The translations under genes and the position numbers were made by a program. DNA of 54,843 bases, from positions 1 through 54,843 of the forward strand of contig JAUMVT010000009.1 in NCBI GenBank assembly GCA_030529995.1, written 5' to 3'. The DNA is from Clostridia bacterium. GTDB lineage: Bacteria; Bacillota; Clostridia; Christensenellales; Aristaeellaceae. The notes under the pieces were generated by a model. The model was not told the DNA's origin. It saw nothing but the letters and a program-made list of their open reading frames with translations, and made no database searches. Of the stretch, positions 33,314 to 41,962 are shown piece after piece (within the stretch, counting starts at the first letter, position 1; the number at the start of each line of letters is the position of its first letter).

Positions 33314-34156
33314 ATGGAACTGCCTTTGAACGTAAGCTTTGCTGGCAAGGTTGTTGTTATCACCGGTGCAGGCGGCGTGCTCTGCGGCGAAATGGCTCGG
33401 GCTTATGCACAGGCCGGCGCTAAGGTTGCCGCTCTGGACCTGAATGAGGAAGCTGTGAAGAAGCTGGCTGACGAAATGACCGCTGCCGGCTACATCTGCA
33501 AGGGCTACAAGGCCAACGTGCTGGATCCTGAAGCACTGGAAGCTGTACATCAGCAGGTGCTGGCTGACCTGGGCCCCTGCGATATTCTGGTGAACGGTGC
33601 AGGCGGCAACAACCCCCGTGCCACCACCGACAACGAGTATCAGCATGAAGCCAAGGAAGGTCAGAAGACCTTCTTCGACCTGGAGCAGAGCGGCGTGGAC
33701 TTCGTGTTCAAGCTGAACTTCCAGGGCACCCTGCTGCCCACCCAGGCCTTTGCGAAGGACATGGTGGCACGTAAGAGCGGCTGCATCCTGAACATCTCCT
33801 CCATGAACGCTTATACCCCCTTGACCAAGATTCCCGCTTACTCCGGCGCCAAGGCTGCTATTTCCAACTTCACCCAGTGGCTGGCTACCCACTTCGCCGG
33901 CACCGGCATCCGCTGCAACGCCATTGCTCCCGGCTTCCTGGTTTCCAACCAGAACCGTGCCCTGCTCTTCAACGAGGATGGCACCCCCACTGCCCGCAGC
34001 GCCAAGATCCTGGCCGGCACTCCCATGGGTCGTTTCGTGGACTCCAAGGAACTGCTGGGCGGCGTGTTCTTCCTGACGGACGATGCAGCTGCATCCGCCA
34101 TTACCGGCGTGGTGCTGCCCATCGACTGCGGCTTCTCTGCCTACTCCGGCGTGTAA
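33314..34156 (+). CDS. SDR-family D-mannonate (fructuronate) oxidoreductase
   Basis: The 280-residue short-chain dehydrogenase has a Rossmann motif TGAGGVLCG (about 17), NGAGG (about 95), and catalytic Ser in NISSM, with Tyr and Lys in YSGAK (about residues 176-180). SDR proteins of this type interconvert fructuronate and mannonate in place of the polyol-type UxuB. The operon place after uxuA supports this. Glucuronate isomerase (UxaC) and KDG kinase/aldolase are not in the window. The ribosome site is moderate (AAAGGAAG). Confidence 0.88.
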   Translation: MELPLNVSFAGKVVVITGAGGVLCGEMARAYAQAGAKVAALDLNEEAVKKLADEMTAAGYICKGYKANVLDPEALEAVHQQVLADLGPCDILVNGAGGNNPRATTDNEYQHEAKEGQKTFFDLEQSGVDFVFKLNFQGTLLPTQAFAKDMVARKSGCILNISSMNAYTPLTKIPAYSGAKAAISNFTQWLATHFAGTGIRCNAIAPGFLVSNQNRALLFNEDGTPTARSAKILAGTPMGRFVDSKELLGGVFFLTDDAAASAITGVVLPIDCGFSAYSGV

Positions 34157-34174
34157 TCCCTTTTGAAAAATCTT

Positions 34175-34204
34175 TTGCATTTCCATGCAGAAGTATGGTA
34201 TAAT
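34175..34204 (+). promoter_or_regulatory. Extended -10 promoter of the secreted small protein
   Basis: TTGCAT (34175-34180), an 18-nt spacer and TGG-TATAAT (34199-34204), 67 bp before the start. Confidence 0.72.
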
Positions 34205-34271
34205 CCAATCAAAGATGTTGCTTGGCAACGCTGCCGGGCACAATCCAATGAAAAAGGAGTGTGTATCCACA

Positions 34272-34943
34272 ATGAAGAAGATCCTTGCTCTGCTCCTGGC
34301 TGTGATGATGCTTCCCTGCATCGCACTGGCTGACGCTGCTACGGTTCTGAGCTCCGATCCGGAAGAAGTCATGACCTTCGACCGTGAGAAGGACGTTACT
34401 GCTTGGGAAGGCAACTGGGTACTGGTTGCTGCTTACATCGGCGAAGATTATGCCGAAGAGAATGAGCTGACCACCACCGGCCTGATTCCCCTGACCGTGG
34501 AAAATGCCGCTACCCTGACCATCGAAACCGTATTGGACGGTAGTGCAAACGACAAGCAGCTGGGCACCATGGTGGATGTGGCTTCCTACATTCACGCTCA
34601 CGTGTATGACATGGCCGGCACCCTGACCTTCGTGGATGCTGTGGCTACCGGCGACGAAGCCGTGTACACCCTGAAGACCGCTTGGGACGAGTGGCCCAAC
34701 AACGTTGTCCGCGGCGAGAACGACGGCGACTTCAACATCGGACCGGCCAAGACCCACATCAAGGGTGAAGATGAAACCCTGTACTGGGCTACCCTCACCG
34801 GTGTGGCTGTGGAAGACATGGACGAAATGAAGTACATTGGCCTTAACACCAACGGCCAGCTGATCCTCTGCTATGCTGATGACAACGTAGCCAAGAAGGA
34901 AGGCGACGTGTGCTTCGCTTATATCTTCGAGCGCGCTGAGTAA
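34272..34943 (+). CDS. Secreted lipocalin-like protein, unknown function
   Basis: The start is the ATG at 34272 (MKKILALLL), with AAGGAG about 12 nt upstream, giving 223 residues. The signal peptide ends near ALA-DA (residue 18-20). The mature part is acidic and mostly beta-strand, with a GNWVLVAAYIG segment (about 48-60) reminiscent of the GxW start of lipocalin-like barrels, then alternating strands. I infer a small exported ligand-binding or wall protein. It has its own promoter and terminator and uses favoured codons, suggesting high expression. Confidence 0.78.
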   Translation: MKKILALLLAVMMLPCIALADAATVLSSDPEEVMTFDREKDVTAWEGNWVLVAAYIGEDYAEENELTTTGLIPLTVENAATLTIETVLDGSANDKQLGTMVDVASYIHAHVYDMAGTLTFVDAVATGDEAVYTLKTAWDEWPNNVVRGENDGDFNIGPAKTHIKGEDETLYWATLTGVAVEDMDEMKYIGLNTNGQLILCYADDNVAKKEGDVCFAYIFERAE

Positions 34944-34958
34944 TCCTTGAAAACATTG

Positions 34959-34995
34959 TCCGCCTGTTGTACAATAACAGCAGGCGGATTTTTTA
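34959..34995 (+). terminator. Intrinsic terminator
   Basis: TCCGCCTGTTGT (34959-34970) pairs with positions 34977-34988, with a 6-nt loop and a run of seven T. Confidence 0.9.
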
Positions 34996-35054
34996 TATTC
35001 CGGCAAAGCTGAATGTTGCGAATACTTCCTTCGACCTTGGGAAAGGAGACGTTT

Positions 35055-36173
35055 ATGTACGATTATCTGATTGTAGGTGCCGGGCTGTTTGGAGCCGTGG
35101 TGGCGCATGAATTGACGCAGCAGGGCAAGAGCGTGCTGGTGATTGACAAGCGGAGTCATATTGCCGGCAACGTATATACGGAGCAGACGGAAGGTATCCA
35201 TGTCCATGTGTACGGCGCTCACATCTTTCATACCAATAATACTGCTGTGTGGCAGTATGTGAATCAATTCGCACACTTCAACCGCTTCACCAATTCCCCT
35301 GTGGCGAATTACAAAGGTGAGCTGTACTCTCTGCCCTTCAACATGTACACCTTCAACCGCATGTGGGGTGTGGTCACCCCGGAGGAAGCCGCAGCGAAGA
35401 TTGCGGAGCAGCGGAAAGAAATTACCGGGGAGCCCCGCAACCTGGAAGAACAGGCGATTTCCCTTGTGGGTCGGGACATTTATGAAAAGCTGATCAAGGG
35501 CTACACCGAGAAGCAATGGGGGCGAGACTGCAAGGATCTGCCCGCCTTCATCATCAAGCGGCTGCCTGTTCGGCTGACCTTTGACAATAATTATTTCAAC
35601 GCCCTGTATCAGGGGATTCCCGTGGGTGGCTATACCCAAATGGTGGCCAACATGCTGAAGGGCATTGAAGTGCGGCTGAGCACGGACTATCTGACCCATC
35701 GTGAGGAGCTGAACGGCCTTGCCCGGAAGGTGATTTACACCGGCGCCTTGGATGCCTTGTTTGACTATCGGCTGGGGTATCTCCACTATCGTTCCGTCCG
35801 CTTTGAAACGGAGCTGCTGGACATGCCGAACTATCAGGGCAATGCAGCCGTGAATTACACCGATCGTGAAACGCCCTACACCCGCATTATTGAGCACAAG
35901 TGGTTCGAGTTCGGCAAGGATGAAGAAGGCAATGATCTGCCTAAGACCATCATTAGCCGGGAATATTCCTCCGAATGGAAGCCCGGGGATGAGCCCTACT
36001 ATCCCGTGAACGATGAGGAAAACCTGTCCCTGTATGCCAAGTACCGTGCCTTGGCGGAGGAGAATCCCAAGCTGGTGGTAGGCGGAAGACTGGGGGACTA
36101 TAAGTATTACGATATGGATCAGGTCATTGCATCGGCTCTGCAGTGCAGCGAAGGGCTGCTGTCGGATTTTTGA
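35055..36173 (+). CDS. glf: UDP-galactopyranose mutase
   Basis: The start is the ATG at 35055 after AAAGGAGAC, giving 372 residues. It has the FAD-binding motif VGAGLFGAVVAHEL (about 6-19), IDKRSHIAGNVYTE, the HVYGAHIFHT segment and the C-terminal GRLGDYKYYDMDQVIASAL. The enzyme interconverts UDP-galactopyranose and UDP-galactofuranose, so the organism probably makes galactofuranose-containing surface glycan. It stands as a single gene, not in a glycan cluster. The flavin must be reduced for activity. Confidence 0.96.
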   Translation: MYDYLIVGAGLFGAVVAHELTQQGKSVLVIDKRSHIAGNVYTEQTEGIHVHVYGAHIFHTNNTAVWQYVNQFAHFNRFTNSPVANYKGELYSLPFNMYTFNRMWGVVTPEEAAAKIAEQRKEITGEPRNLEEQAISLVGRDIYEKLIKGYTEKQWGRDCKDLPAFIIKRLPVRLTFDNNYFNALYQGIPVGGYTQMVANMLKGIEVRLSTDYLTHREELNGLARKVIYTGALDALFDYRLGYLHYRSVRFETELLDMPNYQGNAAVNYTDRETPYTRIIEHKWFEFGKDEEGNDLPKTIISREYSSEWKPGDEPYYPVNDEENLSLYAKYRALAEENPKLVVGGRLGDYKYYDMDQVIASALQCSEGLLSDF

Positions 36174-36235
36174 CGGCATGGAAAGAAATTGACCCATTTG
36201 ATGCATCTGGTCAGAAATTCCTGCCTGAAAAAAGA

Positions 36236-36264
36236 TTGTTGAAACAGCGAAAGTATGATATGAT
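36236..36264 (+). promoter_or_regulatory. Promoter of the two-component pair
   Basis: TTGTTG (36236-36241), a 17-nt spacer and TATGAT (36259-36264) lie 48 bp before the response regulator. Confidence 0.6.
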
Positions 36265-36311
36265 GTAAAAAAGGGAGCTCTGAAACCACTTCAAGGGAGC
36301 GTGAAAACGTC

Positions 36312-37016
36312 ATGCTGCTGCTGGCGATTGTCGATGATGACCCCAAGGATTCCACGGCGCTGAATGCATTGGTTACGGATTATTTTAATAAGAGTGATCG
36401 TGCCTGCATGATCCGTGTATTTAATTCGTCCCTTGACTTCATCCGCAGCACAGAAAACTATGACATTGTTTTCATGGACATCCGTATGGATCAGCTGGAT
36501 GGGCTGGAAGTGGCGCGGCTTATGCGGAAAATCAATACCGGTTCGGTGCTGATTTTTGTCACCGCCATGGCGCAGCTTGCCATTAAGGGCTATGAGGTGG
36601 ATGCGCTGGACTTTATCGTGAAGCCGGCAGATCAGTTCTCCATCAACTACGTGCTGAACAAGGCCATCGGCAGGCTGGAGAATACCTCCGGCAGCCAGAT
36701 TGCCATTAAGACGGGGGAGGGGATCATCAGCCTTTCCACCAATGACATCAAGTATGTGGAAGTCTTTGATCACAATCTGGTGTACCATACGGTGACGGAT
36801 GTGTACAACGTCCGGGGGAGACTGGCGGATGTGATCAAGAAGCTGGATCCCAAGCGGTTCATTATGTGCAACCGCTCCTTTGTGGTGAACCTGCGGTATG
36901 TGCAGAGCGCCTCCAATGATTCCTTGACCATTGACGGCACGAGGATTGCCGTGTCCAAATCCCACCGGAAAGAAATTATGCAGCATTTTTCGAATTTTTT
37001 GGGAGAGACCTTATGA
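36312..37016 (+). CDS. LytTR-family response regulator, AgrA-like
   Basis: The 234-residue protein has a receiver domain (1-120) with acidic residues VDDD (7-10), phosphoacceptor Asp56 in VFMDIRM and Lys in FIVKP. A LytTR DNA-binding domain follows (about 130-230), with VEVFDHNLVYHT, VRGRLADV and FIMCNRSFVVNLRYV. Such regulators often control virulence, bacteriocin or quorum responses. It overlaps the histidine kinase gene by 4 bp (ATGA). LytTR sites could not be confirmed by eye. Confidence 0.93.
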   Translation: MLLLAIVDDDPKDSTALNALVTDYFNKSDRACMIRVFNSSLDFIRSTENYDIVFMDIRMDQLDGLEVARLMRKINTGSVLIFVTAMAQLAIKGYEVDALDFIVKPADQFSINYVLNKAIGRLENTSGSQIAIKTGEGIISLSTNDIKYVEVFDHNLVYHTVTDVYNVRGRLADVIKKLDPKRFIMCNRSFVVNLRYVQSASNDSLTIDGTRIAVSKSHRKEIMQHFSNFLGETL

Positions 37017-38353
37017 CCCAGGATTACTGGTATATTCAAAATATTGATCACCGGGTGTCAACGGCACTGATCTTCTTCCTGCTGCTGATGGTGATGAGCA
37101 ACCTGCGCAGGAAGGAGCACTTTGCCTTTCGTGTGCTGCTGTCCCTTGTGGGCATGGTGGTCATTAGCTGGGGCCTTCGCACTATTGTGGATACCCTGCT
37201 GGTGGGGGACGTGGCGCAGGGCATCGGCTACAGCTTTTATACCCTGCTGATGGGCTTGGCCTTTATGGTTGGGTACGGCTTCTGCTATCAGACCAATCAG
37301 GGAGAGCTGCTGTATCTGGATTTGCTGGCACTGACCATTTTCAAGCTGTCCTGGAACATTTTCAAGGCGGCAAGCTATGGCTCGGTTTTGCTGGGCATTG
37401 GCAATGTATGGTCTAGGTATTCCATTGTGGGTGCTGTGGTGTCCTATGTGGTGTATGCGGTTGTGTGCTTCACCTGCTGTCACTTCATGCGGGAGATCAT
37501 TTTGCAGTCAGCGGATATTCCCCTAAAGCCCATGATTGCCACCGCTGTGGTCTTCTACGCCTGTCAGGCCAGTCTGGAATTCTGCGGCACGGTGTTTACC
37601 GCATCGCCCCAGGGCCTCTTCCTGTATTATTTCTGTGCCCTGCTGTACACGGCCACCAACCTGAGCGTGCTGGCACTGGTTGCCCAGCGGGACAGAGCCC
37701 AGCGGGATAACGAAAGCATGCAGGCCTTCATCAACAACAAGATTCACTACTATCAGGTCAGCCGGGACGGCATTACTTCCCTGCAGGTAAAGTGTCACGA
37801 TTTGAAGCACCAGATCAAGGCCATTCGCTCCCAAATCGGTAAGGAGAACTTTGAAAAATATCTGGATCGCCTGCAGGACTCCATTGACGAGTACGGTACC
37901 GTGGTGGACTGCGGCAATGAAGCTATCAACGTGGTGCTGACGGAGAAGAACATCCTCTGCCTGAACAGCGGCGTGAAGTTTTCCTACATTATCGATGGTA
38001 CCCTGTTTGACTTCCTAAGTGAAATGGAAACCTACTCCCTCTTCGGCAATGTGCTGGACAATGCCCTGGAGAGCTGCAGCAAGGTGAAGGATCCGGAAAA
38101 GCGGATGATCTCCCTGAAGGCGGTCAACCGGGGAGACGTGGTAGTGCTCCATGTGGAGAATTTCTTCGATGATGAGTTGGTCATGGTGGACGGCATTCCC
38201 GTCACCACCAAGAGCGGCACCGGGCACGGCTTCGGTCTCCGCTCCATTCGGGAAATTGCCGAGCGTTACGGCGGCACGGTGTCTGTGGATACGGAAGGTC
38301 ATATTTTCAAGCTGACGGCTATTCTCCATCCGCCGACGGCACAAAAATCATAA
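37013..38353 (+). CDS. GHKL-type sensor histidine kinase, AgrC-like
   Basis: The 446-residue protein has an N-terminal sensor with six or seven membrane helices (20-215), then a coiled linker. The phosphoacceptor His is in KCHDLKHQI (about 263), and a GHKL ATPase domain follows (N-box GNVLDNALES, G-box GTGHGFGLRSI). This architecture matches AgrC peptide-pheromone sensors and related GHKL kinases. No AgrB peptidase or AgrD peptide gene is visible beside it, so the signal is unknown. Translationally coupled to the regulator. Confidence 0.92.
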   Translation: MTQDYWYIQNIDHRVSTALIFFLLLMVMSNLRRKEHFAFRVLLSLVGMVVISWGLRTIVDTLLVGDVAQGIGYSFYTLLMGLAFMVGYGFCYQTNQGELLYLDLLALTIFKLSWNIFKAASYGSVLLGIGNVWSRYSIVGAVVSYVVYAVVCFTCCHFMREIILQSADIPLKPMIATAVVFYACQASLEFCGTVFTASPQGLFLYYFCALLYTATNLSVLALVAQRDRAQRDNESMQAFINNKIHYYQVSRDGITSLQVKCHDLKHQIKAIRSQIGKENFEKYLDRLQDSIDEYGTVVDCGNEAINVVLTEKNILCLNSGVKFSYIIDGTLFDFLSEMETYSLFGNVLDNALESCSKVKDPEKRMISLKAVNRGDVVVLHVENFFDDELVMVDGIPVTTKSGTGHGFGLRSIREIAERYGGTVSVDTEGHIFKLTAILHPPTAQKS

Positions 38354-38364
38354 AACATACCAAA

Positions 38365-38399
38365 GTCTGTTGCAAAAATGCGGCAGGCTTCTTCTTTTT
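38365..38399 (+). terminator. Probable terminator of the two-component operon
   Basis: GTCTGTTGC (38365-38373) pairs with GCGGCAGGC (38380-38388), with three G-T pairs, followed by TTCTTCTTTTT. The rest of 38400-38534 shows no feature. Confidence 0.6.
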
Positions 38400-38534
38400 C
38401 TCAGGGAAAACCTTTGCAATTTGGTCAGGAACACCATGCTTTTGCACATAGCACACACGCACACGACAAAAAAATGACGTGAATGTGACAACCATGCGTT
38501 AGCGTCAGGGGATTGGGCATTCAAGACAACCCAC

Positions 38535-38563
38535 TTCACAAGAAAAGAAAAATCATTTATAAT
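38535..38563 (+). promoter_or_regulatory. Promoter of the secreted GH3 gene
   Basis: TTCACA (38535-38540), a 17-nt spacer and a perfect TATAAT (38558-38563). The leader of about 70 nt can form a small GC-rich hairpin around 38580-38605. Confidence 0.7.
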
Positions 38564-38640
38564 GTTTGTACAAATGACAAGTTGCTGGCGCGCGGCAGCT
38601 TGTTGCTTGAAAGAGACACAAGGGAAAAGGAGTTTGAATC

Positions 38641-41043
38641 ATGAAGAGAATTCTGAGCTCGATCATGGCTGGCATGATGCTGCTGAGCGTTATGCCTGCT
38701 TCCCTGGCTACTGCTGAGGGTGAGGTAGAGTACATTGCTGCACCCTACGACGCAGCAGAGGTTGATCCTGCCTACACCTATCTGGAGCCTGTTTACTATG
38801 AAAACGGCGAAGGCGAACCCACCATTGGTGTGACCACCGTGGGCGTGCTGAAGGTGGACGGCAAGTACTTCAAGGATCTTGATAACGACCACGAGTTGGA
38901 CGTTTTCGAAGACTGGCGTGTGGACGCTGAAGAGCGTGCCAAGGACATGGTCACCAAGATGACCCTGACCGAGCAGGCCGGCTTCGTGCTGAATGCCCTG
39001 TATGCAATGCCTGTTTCCAAGACGCTGGCCGAAGTGAAGAACGAGGACGGCACCATCGATCCGTCGAAGGTCATGACCGTCATTCCGGAAGGCGAGAGCA
39101 CCCCGAACCTGAACGCTCTCCAGCAGAACGCTTCCTCTTTCGCTGGTCTGGACGATCAGGTGCTGTCCATCGGCAAGATTCGTGCCGGTGTGTATCGCGG
39201 CGGCCTGAACTACGATGCTTCCGTCGTGGCTCTGTTCAACAACGTGACCACCGCTTATGCAGAATGGGATTCTGCTAAGGCTGGCACTCCTGCAATCCCT
39301 GTAACCCTGATCTCCAACCCCATCTCTGCCGGCTTCCCCGACTCTCTGGGCATGGCTGCTGCTGTGATGGGTGATGGCAACTATGACGCCATCAAGGCTT
39401 ATGCACAGGTTGATCGTGAAATGTGGCGCGCACAGGGCATCATCTTCATGTATGGCCCCCAGATCGACCTGGTAACCGACCCCCGTTGGCCCCGGAACTC
39501 CGGCACCTACGGCGAGCGTCCTGACGTGACCGCCGGCATCATCACCGCTCTGGTGGATGGCTACCAGGATGGCACCGACGGCGTGAACGAGAACTCCGTT
39601 GTGCTGTCTGCTAAGCACTTCCCCGGCGACGGCGCTTCCGAGAACGGCTTCGAGTCCCACGTTTCTCAGGGTCAGTATCGTCTGTACCCCACTGAGGGCT
39701 CTCTTGAGAAGTATCAGCTGGTTGGCTTCCAGGCCGCTATTGATGCCGGCGTTGGCGCCATCATGCCTTGCTACTCCCGTGACACTTCTGACGCTCGTTC
39801 TGTGACCCAGACCTATCGCGGACACGAAGTGGACGTGGCTGGCCTCGGCTCTGCTTACAACGAGGAAATCATCACCACTCTGCTGCGTGATGTCATGGGC
39901 TTCACCGGTTTCGTGAACTCTGACTCCGGCATCACCACCACCCAGACCTATGGTGTGGAAGATATGACCAGCATTGAGCGTTTTGCTCTGCTGATCGGTG
40001 CCGGCACCGACGCTATCGGCGCTGAGTTGGCTCCTGAGTACATCATCTCCGCTGTGGCAATGGGCATCTTGGACAAGGCTGACCTGGATCGTGCAAATGT
40101 GAACCGTGCTACCGCTCTGTTCAAGCAGGGCCGCTTCGAGAATCCTTACCTGGATTATGAGAAGGCTGACGAAGTGCGTGCTACCAACATGGAAACCGCT
40201 CACGAGCAGGCTTATGCCCTGCACCTGAAGGCTACCGTGCTGATGAAGAACCACGAGAACGCTCTGCCCCTGACCAAGGACAACGGCACCAAGCTCTACA
40301 TCGGCTCCTACACCGGTACCGGTGAGAGCGAAACCACTCTGGCTGCTCTGACTGAGCTGTTCACTGCTCAGGGCTTCGAAATCGTTGACAATGTCAATGA
40401 CTGCGACGTTGCTTACTTCTACGTTGAGCCTAAGGCTACCAACAAGGCTGGCGCTTCCGAGACGGAAGGCGTGCTGAGCCTGGTGGATGGCTACGAAGTT
40501 GCACAGCGTCAGCTGACTGAAGCAACCGACTCCATCACTGCTGCATTCGGTGCCGGCGGACAGACCAAGACCGGTGAAATGGTTGAGGTTACCACGGTTG
40601 AAGGCATCAAGAAGCTGCAGAAGGCTGCTGACAAGGTACACGCCAACGGCGGCAAGGTTATTGCTACCATCGTGTGCACCAGCCCCTGGATCCTGGACAA
40701 CCTGGAGCCCTACTGCGACGCTCTGCTGGCTCAGTACACCACTTCCGCTGCTTCCCTGTCCAACGCTTACAGCGCTCAGGTGGACGTGATTGTTGGCAAC
40801 TACAACCCCACCGGCAAGCTGTCTGTGACCATGGTTGCCTGCGAGGAAGTCATTGCCCTGACCGAGACCACCCTGGAAGACGGCACGGTTGCTGAAATCT
40901 GCGCCTCTCCCAACGACGTGCCCGGCTATGACAAGGATCAGTACATGTCCGCAGAAGTGCTGGCTCAGTCTCCCTCCGGCAGCTATGCCTACAAGGATGC
41001 TGACGGCAACCTGTATGTCTCCGGCTTCGGTCTGAGCTACTAA
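38641..41043 (+). CDS. Secreted glycoside hydrolase family 3 (beta-glucosidase-like)
   Basis: The 800-residue protein has a signal peptide (MKRILSSIMAGMMLL..., cleavage near ATA, residue 25). DLDNDHELDVFED (about 80-92) is an acidic EF-hand-like calcium motif. The GH3 barrel (about 100-480) has YGPQIDL, AKHFPGDGASENG and the probable nucleophile Asp in FVNSDSG. A GH3 C-terminal domain follows (about 520-720; KATVLMKNHENALPL). It likely hydrolyses beta-glucosides or similar sugars outside the cell. GGAG precedes the start. The gene has strongly biased, GCT/CTG-type codons, unlike most neighbours, suggesting high expression. Confidence 0.93.
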   Translation: MKRILSSIMAGMMLLSVMPASLATAEGEVEYIAAPYDAAEVDPAYTYLEPVYYENGEGEPTIGVTTVGVLKVDGKYFKDLDNDHELDVFEDWRVDAEERAKDMVTKMTLTEQAGFVLNALYAMPVSKTLAEVKNEDGTIDPSKVMTVIPEGESTPNLNALQQNASSFAGLDDQVLSIGKIRAGVYRGGLNYDASVVALFNNVTTAYAEWDSAKAGTPAIPVTLISNPISAGFPDSLGMAAAVMGDGNYDAIKAYAQVDREMWRAQGIIFMYGPQIDLVTDPRWPRNSGTYGERPDVTAGIITALVDGYQDGTDGVNENSVVLSAKHFPGDGASENGFESHVSQGQYRLYPTEGSLEKYQLVGFQAAIDAGVGAIMPCYSRDTSDARSVTQTYRGHEVDVAGLGSAYNEEIITTLLRDVMGFTGFVNSDSGITTTQTYGVEDMTSIERFALLIGAGTDAIGAELAPEYIISAVAMGILDKADLDRANVNRATALFKQGRFENPYLDYEKADEVRATNMETAHEQAYALHLKATVLMKNHENALPLTKDNGTKLYIGSYTGTGESETTLAALTELFTAQGFEIVDNVNDCDVAYFYVEPKATNKAGASETEGVLSLVDGYEVAQRQLTEATDSITAAFGAGGQTKTGEMVEVTTVEGIKKLQKAADKVHANGGKVIATIVCTSPWILDNLEPYCDALLAQYTTSAASLSNAYSAQVDVIVGNYNPTGKLSVTMVACEEVIALTETTLEDGTVAEICASPNDVPGYDKDQYMSAEVLAQSPSGSYAYKDADGNLYVSGFGLSY

Positions 41044-41056
41044 TTCCAATGGTTCT

Positions 41057-41106
41057 TGCGCCCGAGGGATCAGGAGCATCTGCGCCTCCCTCGGGCGCAT
41101 TTCTTT
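41057..41106 (+). terminator. Strong intrinsic terminator
   Basis: A perfect 13-bp GC-rich stem, TGCGCCCGAGGGA (41057-41069) with 41087-41099, is followed by TTTCTTT. Confidence 0.9.
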
Positions 41107-41115
41107 ATCACCAGC

Positions 41116-41172
41116 CTCAGGCAATGCCACACCACTCGAAACCCGGCGGCGAATGGTGTGGCATCGCCTGAG
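41116..41172 (+). other. Large intergenic hairpin
   Basis: Arms 41116-41134 and 41154-41172 pair over 19 bp with a single A-C mismatch and a 19-nt loop. No T-run follows. It ends 24 bp before the next start codon and would place that gene's ribosome site just after a very stable stem. Confidence 0.7.
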
Positions 41173-41195
41173 TATGTGCACGAAAGGAAATCACC

Positions 41196-41930
41196 ATGAA
41201 AAAACTGATCGCGCTGCTAATGACCCTGCTGCTGTTTGTTTCCTGCGCCGCTGCCGAGGATGTGGCCACCGCTACGGACACCACGGAAGAAGCGGATTAC
41301 GTCATTGCACTGGTGAATGGGGAGCAGCTGATGAACTCTACCTATACCCAGGTGAAGAATGACTACTTGACGGCCTATGCTCAAGTCGGTTATGATATCA
41401 GTGACGAGGCAAAGAAGGCCTACGTGGAAGACCTTGCCCTGACGGCAGCTATTCAGAACCTGCTGGTAGAGCAGGACATGCGTGCTCAGGGCTGCTATGA
41501 TTTCAGCGAGGAAATCGAGACCTGGTGCACCGAGCAGGGACAGGCCGCCTATGAAAGTGCCCTGAAGCAGGTGGAAGAGACACTGAACGAAACCCTGGAG
41601 CTTGGGGAAGACGATGCGGATGCTCTTTCCGTCTATGCCGCCGCGTATGCGGATTTGCTGGGGGTTACGGCACAGGACTACATTGATGTGTACCGCACCC
41701 AGTACGCCACCATGCTGTACTACGCTTGGCTGACTCAGGATTGCCCCGTGACCGCCGAGGAAGTGCAGGCGGAATATGATACCCGCAAGGCCAGCGATGA
41801 CACGGTGGGGGATCTGACGGACGACCTGTATAACGAAATTGCCTATGACATTTATGCGGAGCGCTGCAAGGAAAAGCTGAATGCCCGCATTGAGGTGCTC
41901 TCTGATGAAGCGGAGGTTACCCTTTATTGA
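41196..41930 (+). CDS. Exported SurA/PrsA N-terminal-like chaperone protein
   Basis: The 244-residue protein has a signal peptide (MKKLIALLMTLLLF). Cys17 in FVSC could be a weak lipobox; otherwise cleavage falls after AAA (residue 20). The mature part is acidic and helical. VIALVNGEQLMNSTYTQVKNDY and the later CPVTAEEVQAEYDT match the SurA_N/PrsA pattern, but no parvulin isomerase domain is present and the protein is shorter than PrsA. It probably assists folding of secreted proteins such as the GH3 upstream, which is inference. GAAAGGAA precedes the start. Confidence 0.78.
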   Translation: MKKLIALLMTLLLFVSCAAAEDVATATDTTEEADYVIALVNGEQLMNSTYTQVKNDYLTAYAQVGYDISDEAKKAYVEDLALTAAIQNLLVEQDMRAQGCYDFSEEIETWCTEQGQAAYESALKQVEETLNETLELGEDDADALSVYAAAYADLLGVTAQDYIDVYRTQYATMLYYAWLTQDCPVTAEEVQAEYDTRKASDDTVGDLTDDLYNEIAYDIYAERCKEKLNARIEVLSDEAEVTLY

Positions 41931-41962
41931 GCGCCTGAGCGACAAAAAGGAGAAAACGTACC

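Noticed and set aside
31067-34414. Minus-strand open frame of 1115 codons
   Set aside because: It lies opposite the transporter, uxuA and SDR genes, whose motifs are unmistakable. The product is His/Gly/Gln-rich shadow sequence with no domain.
38557-41181. Minus-strand open frame of 874 codons
   Set aside because: Antisense shadow of the highly codon-biased secreted GH3 gene.
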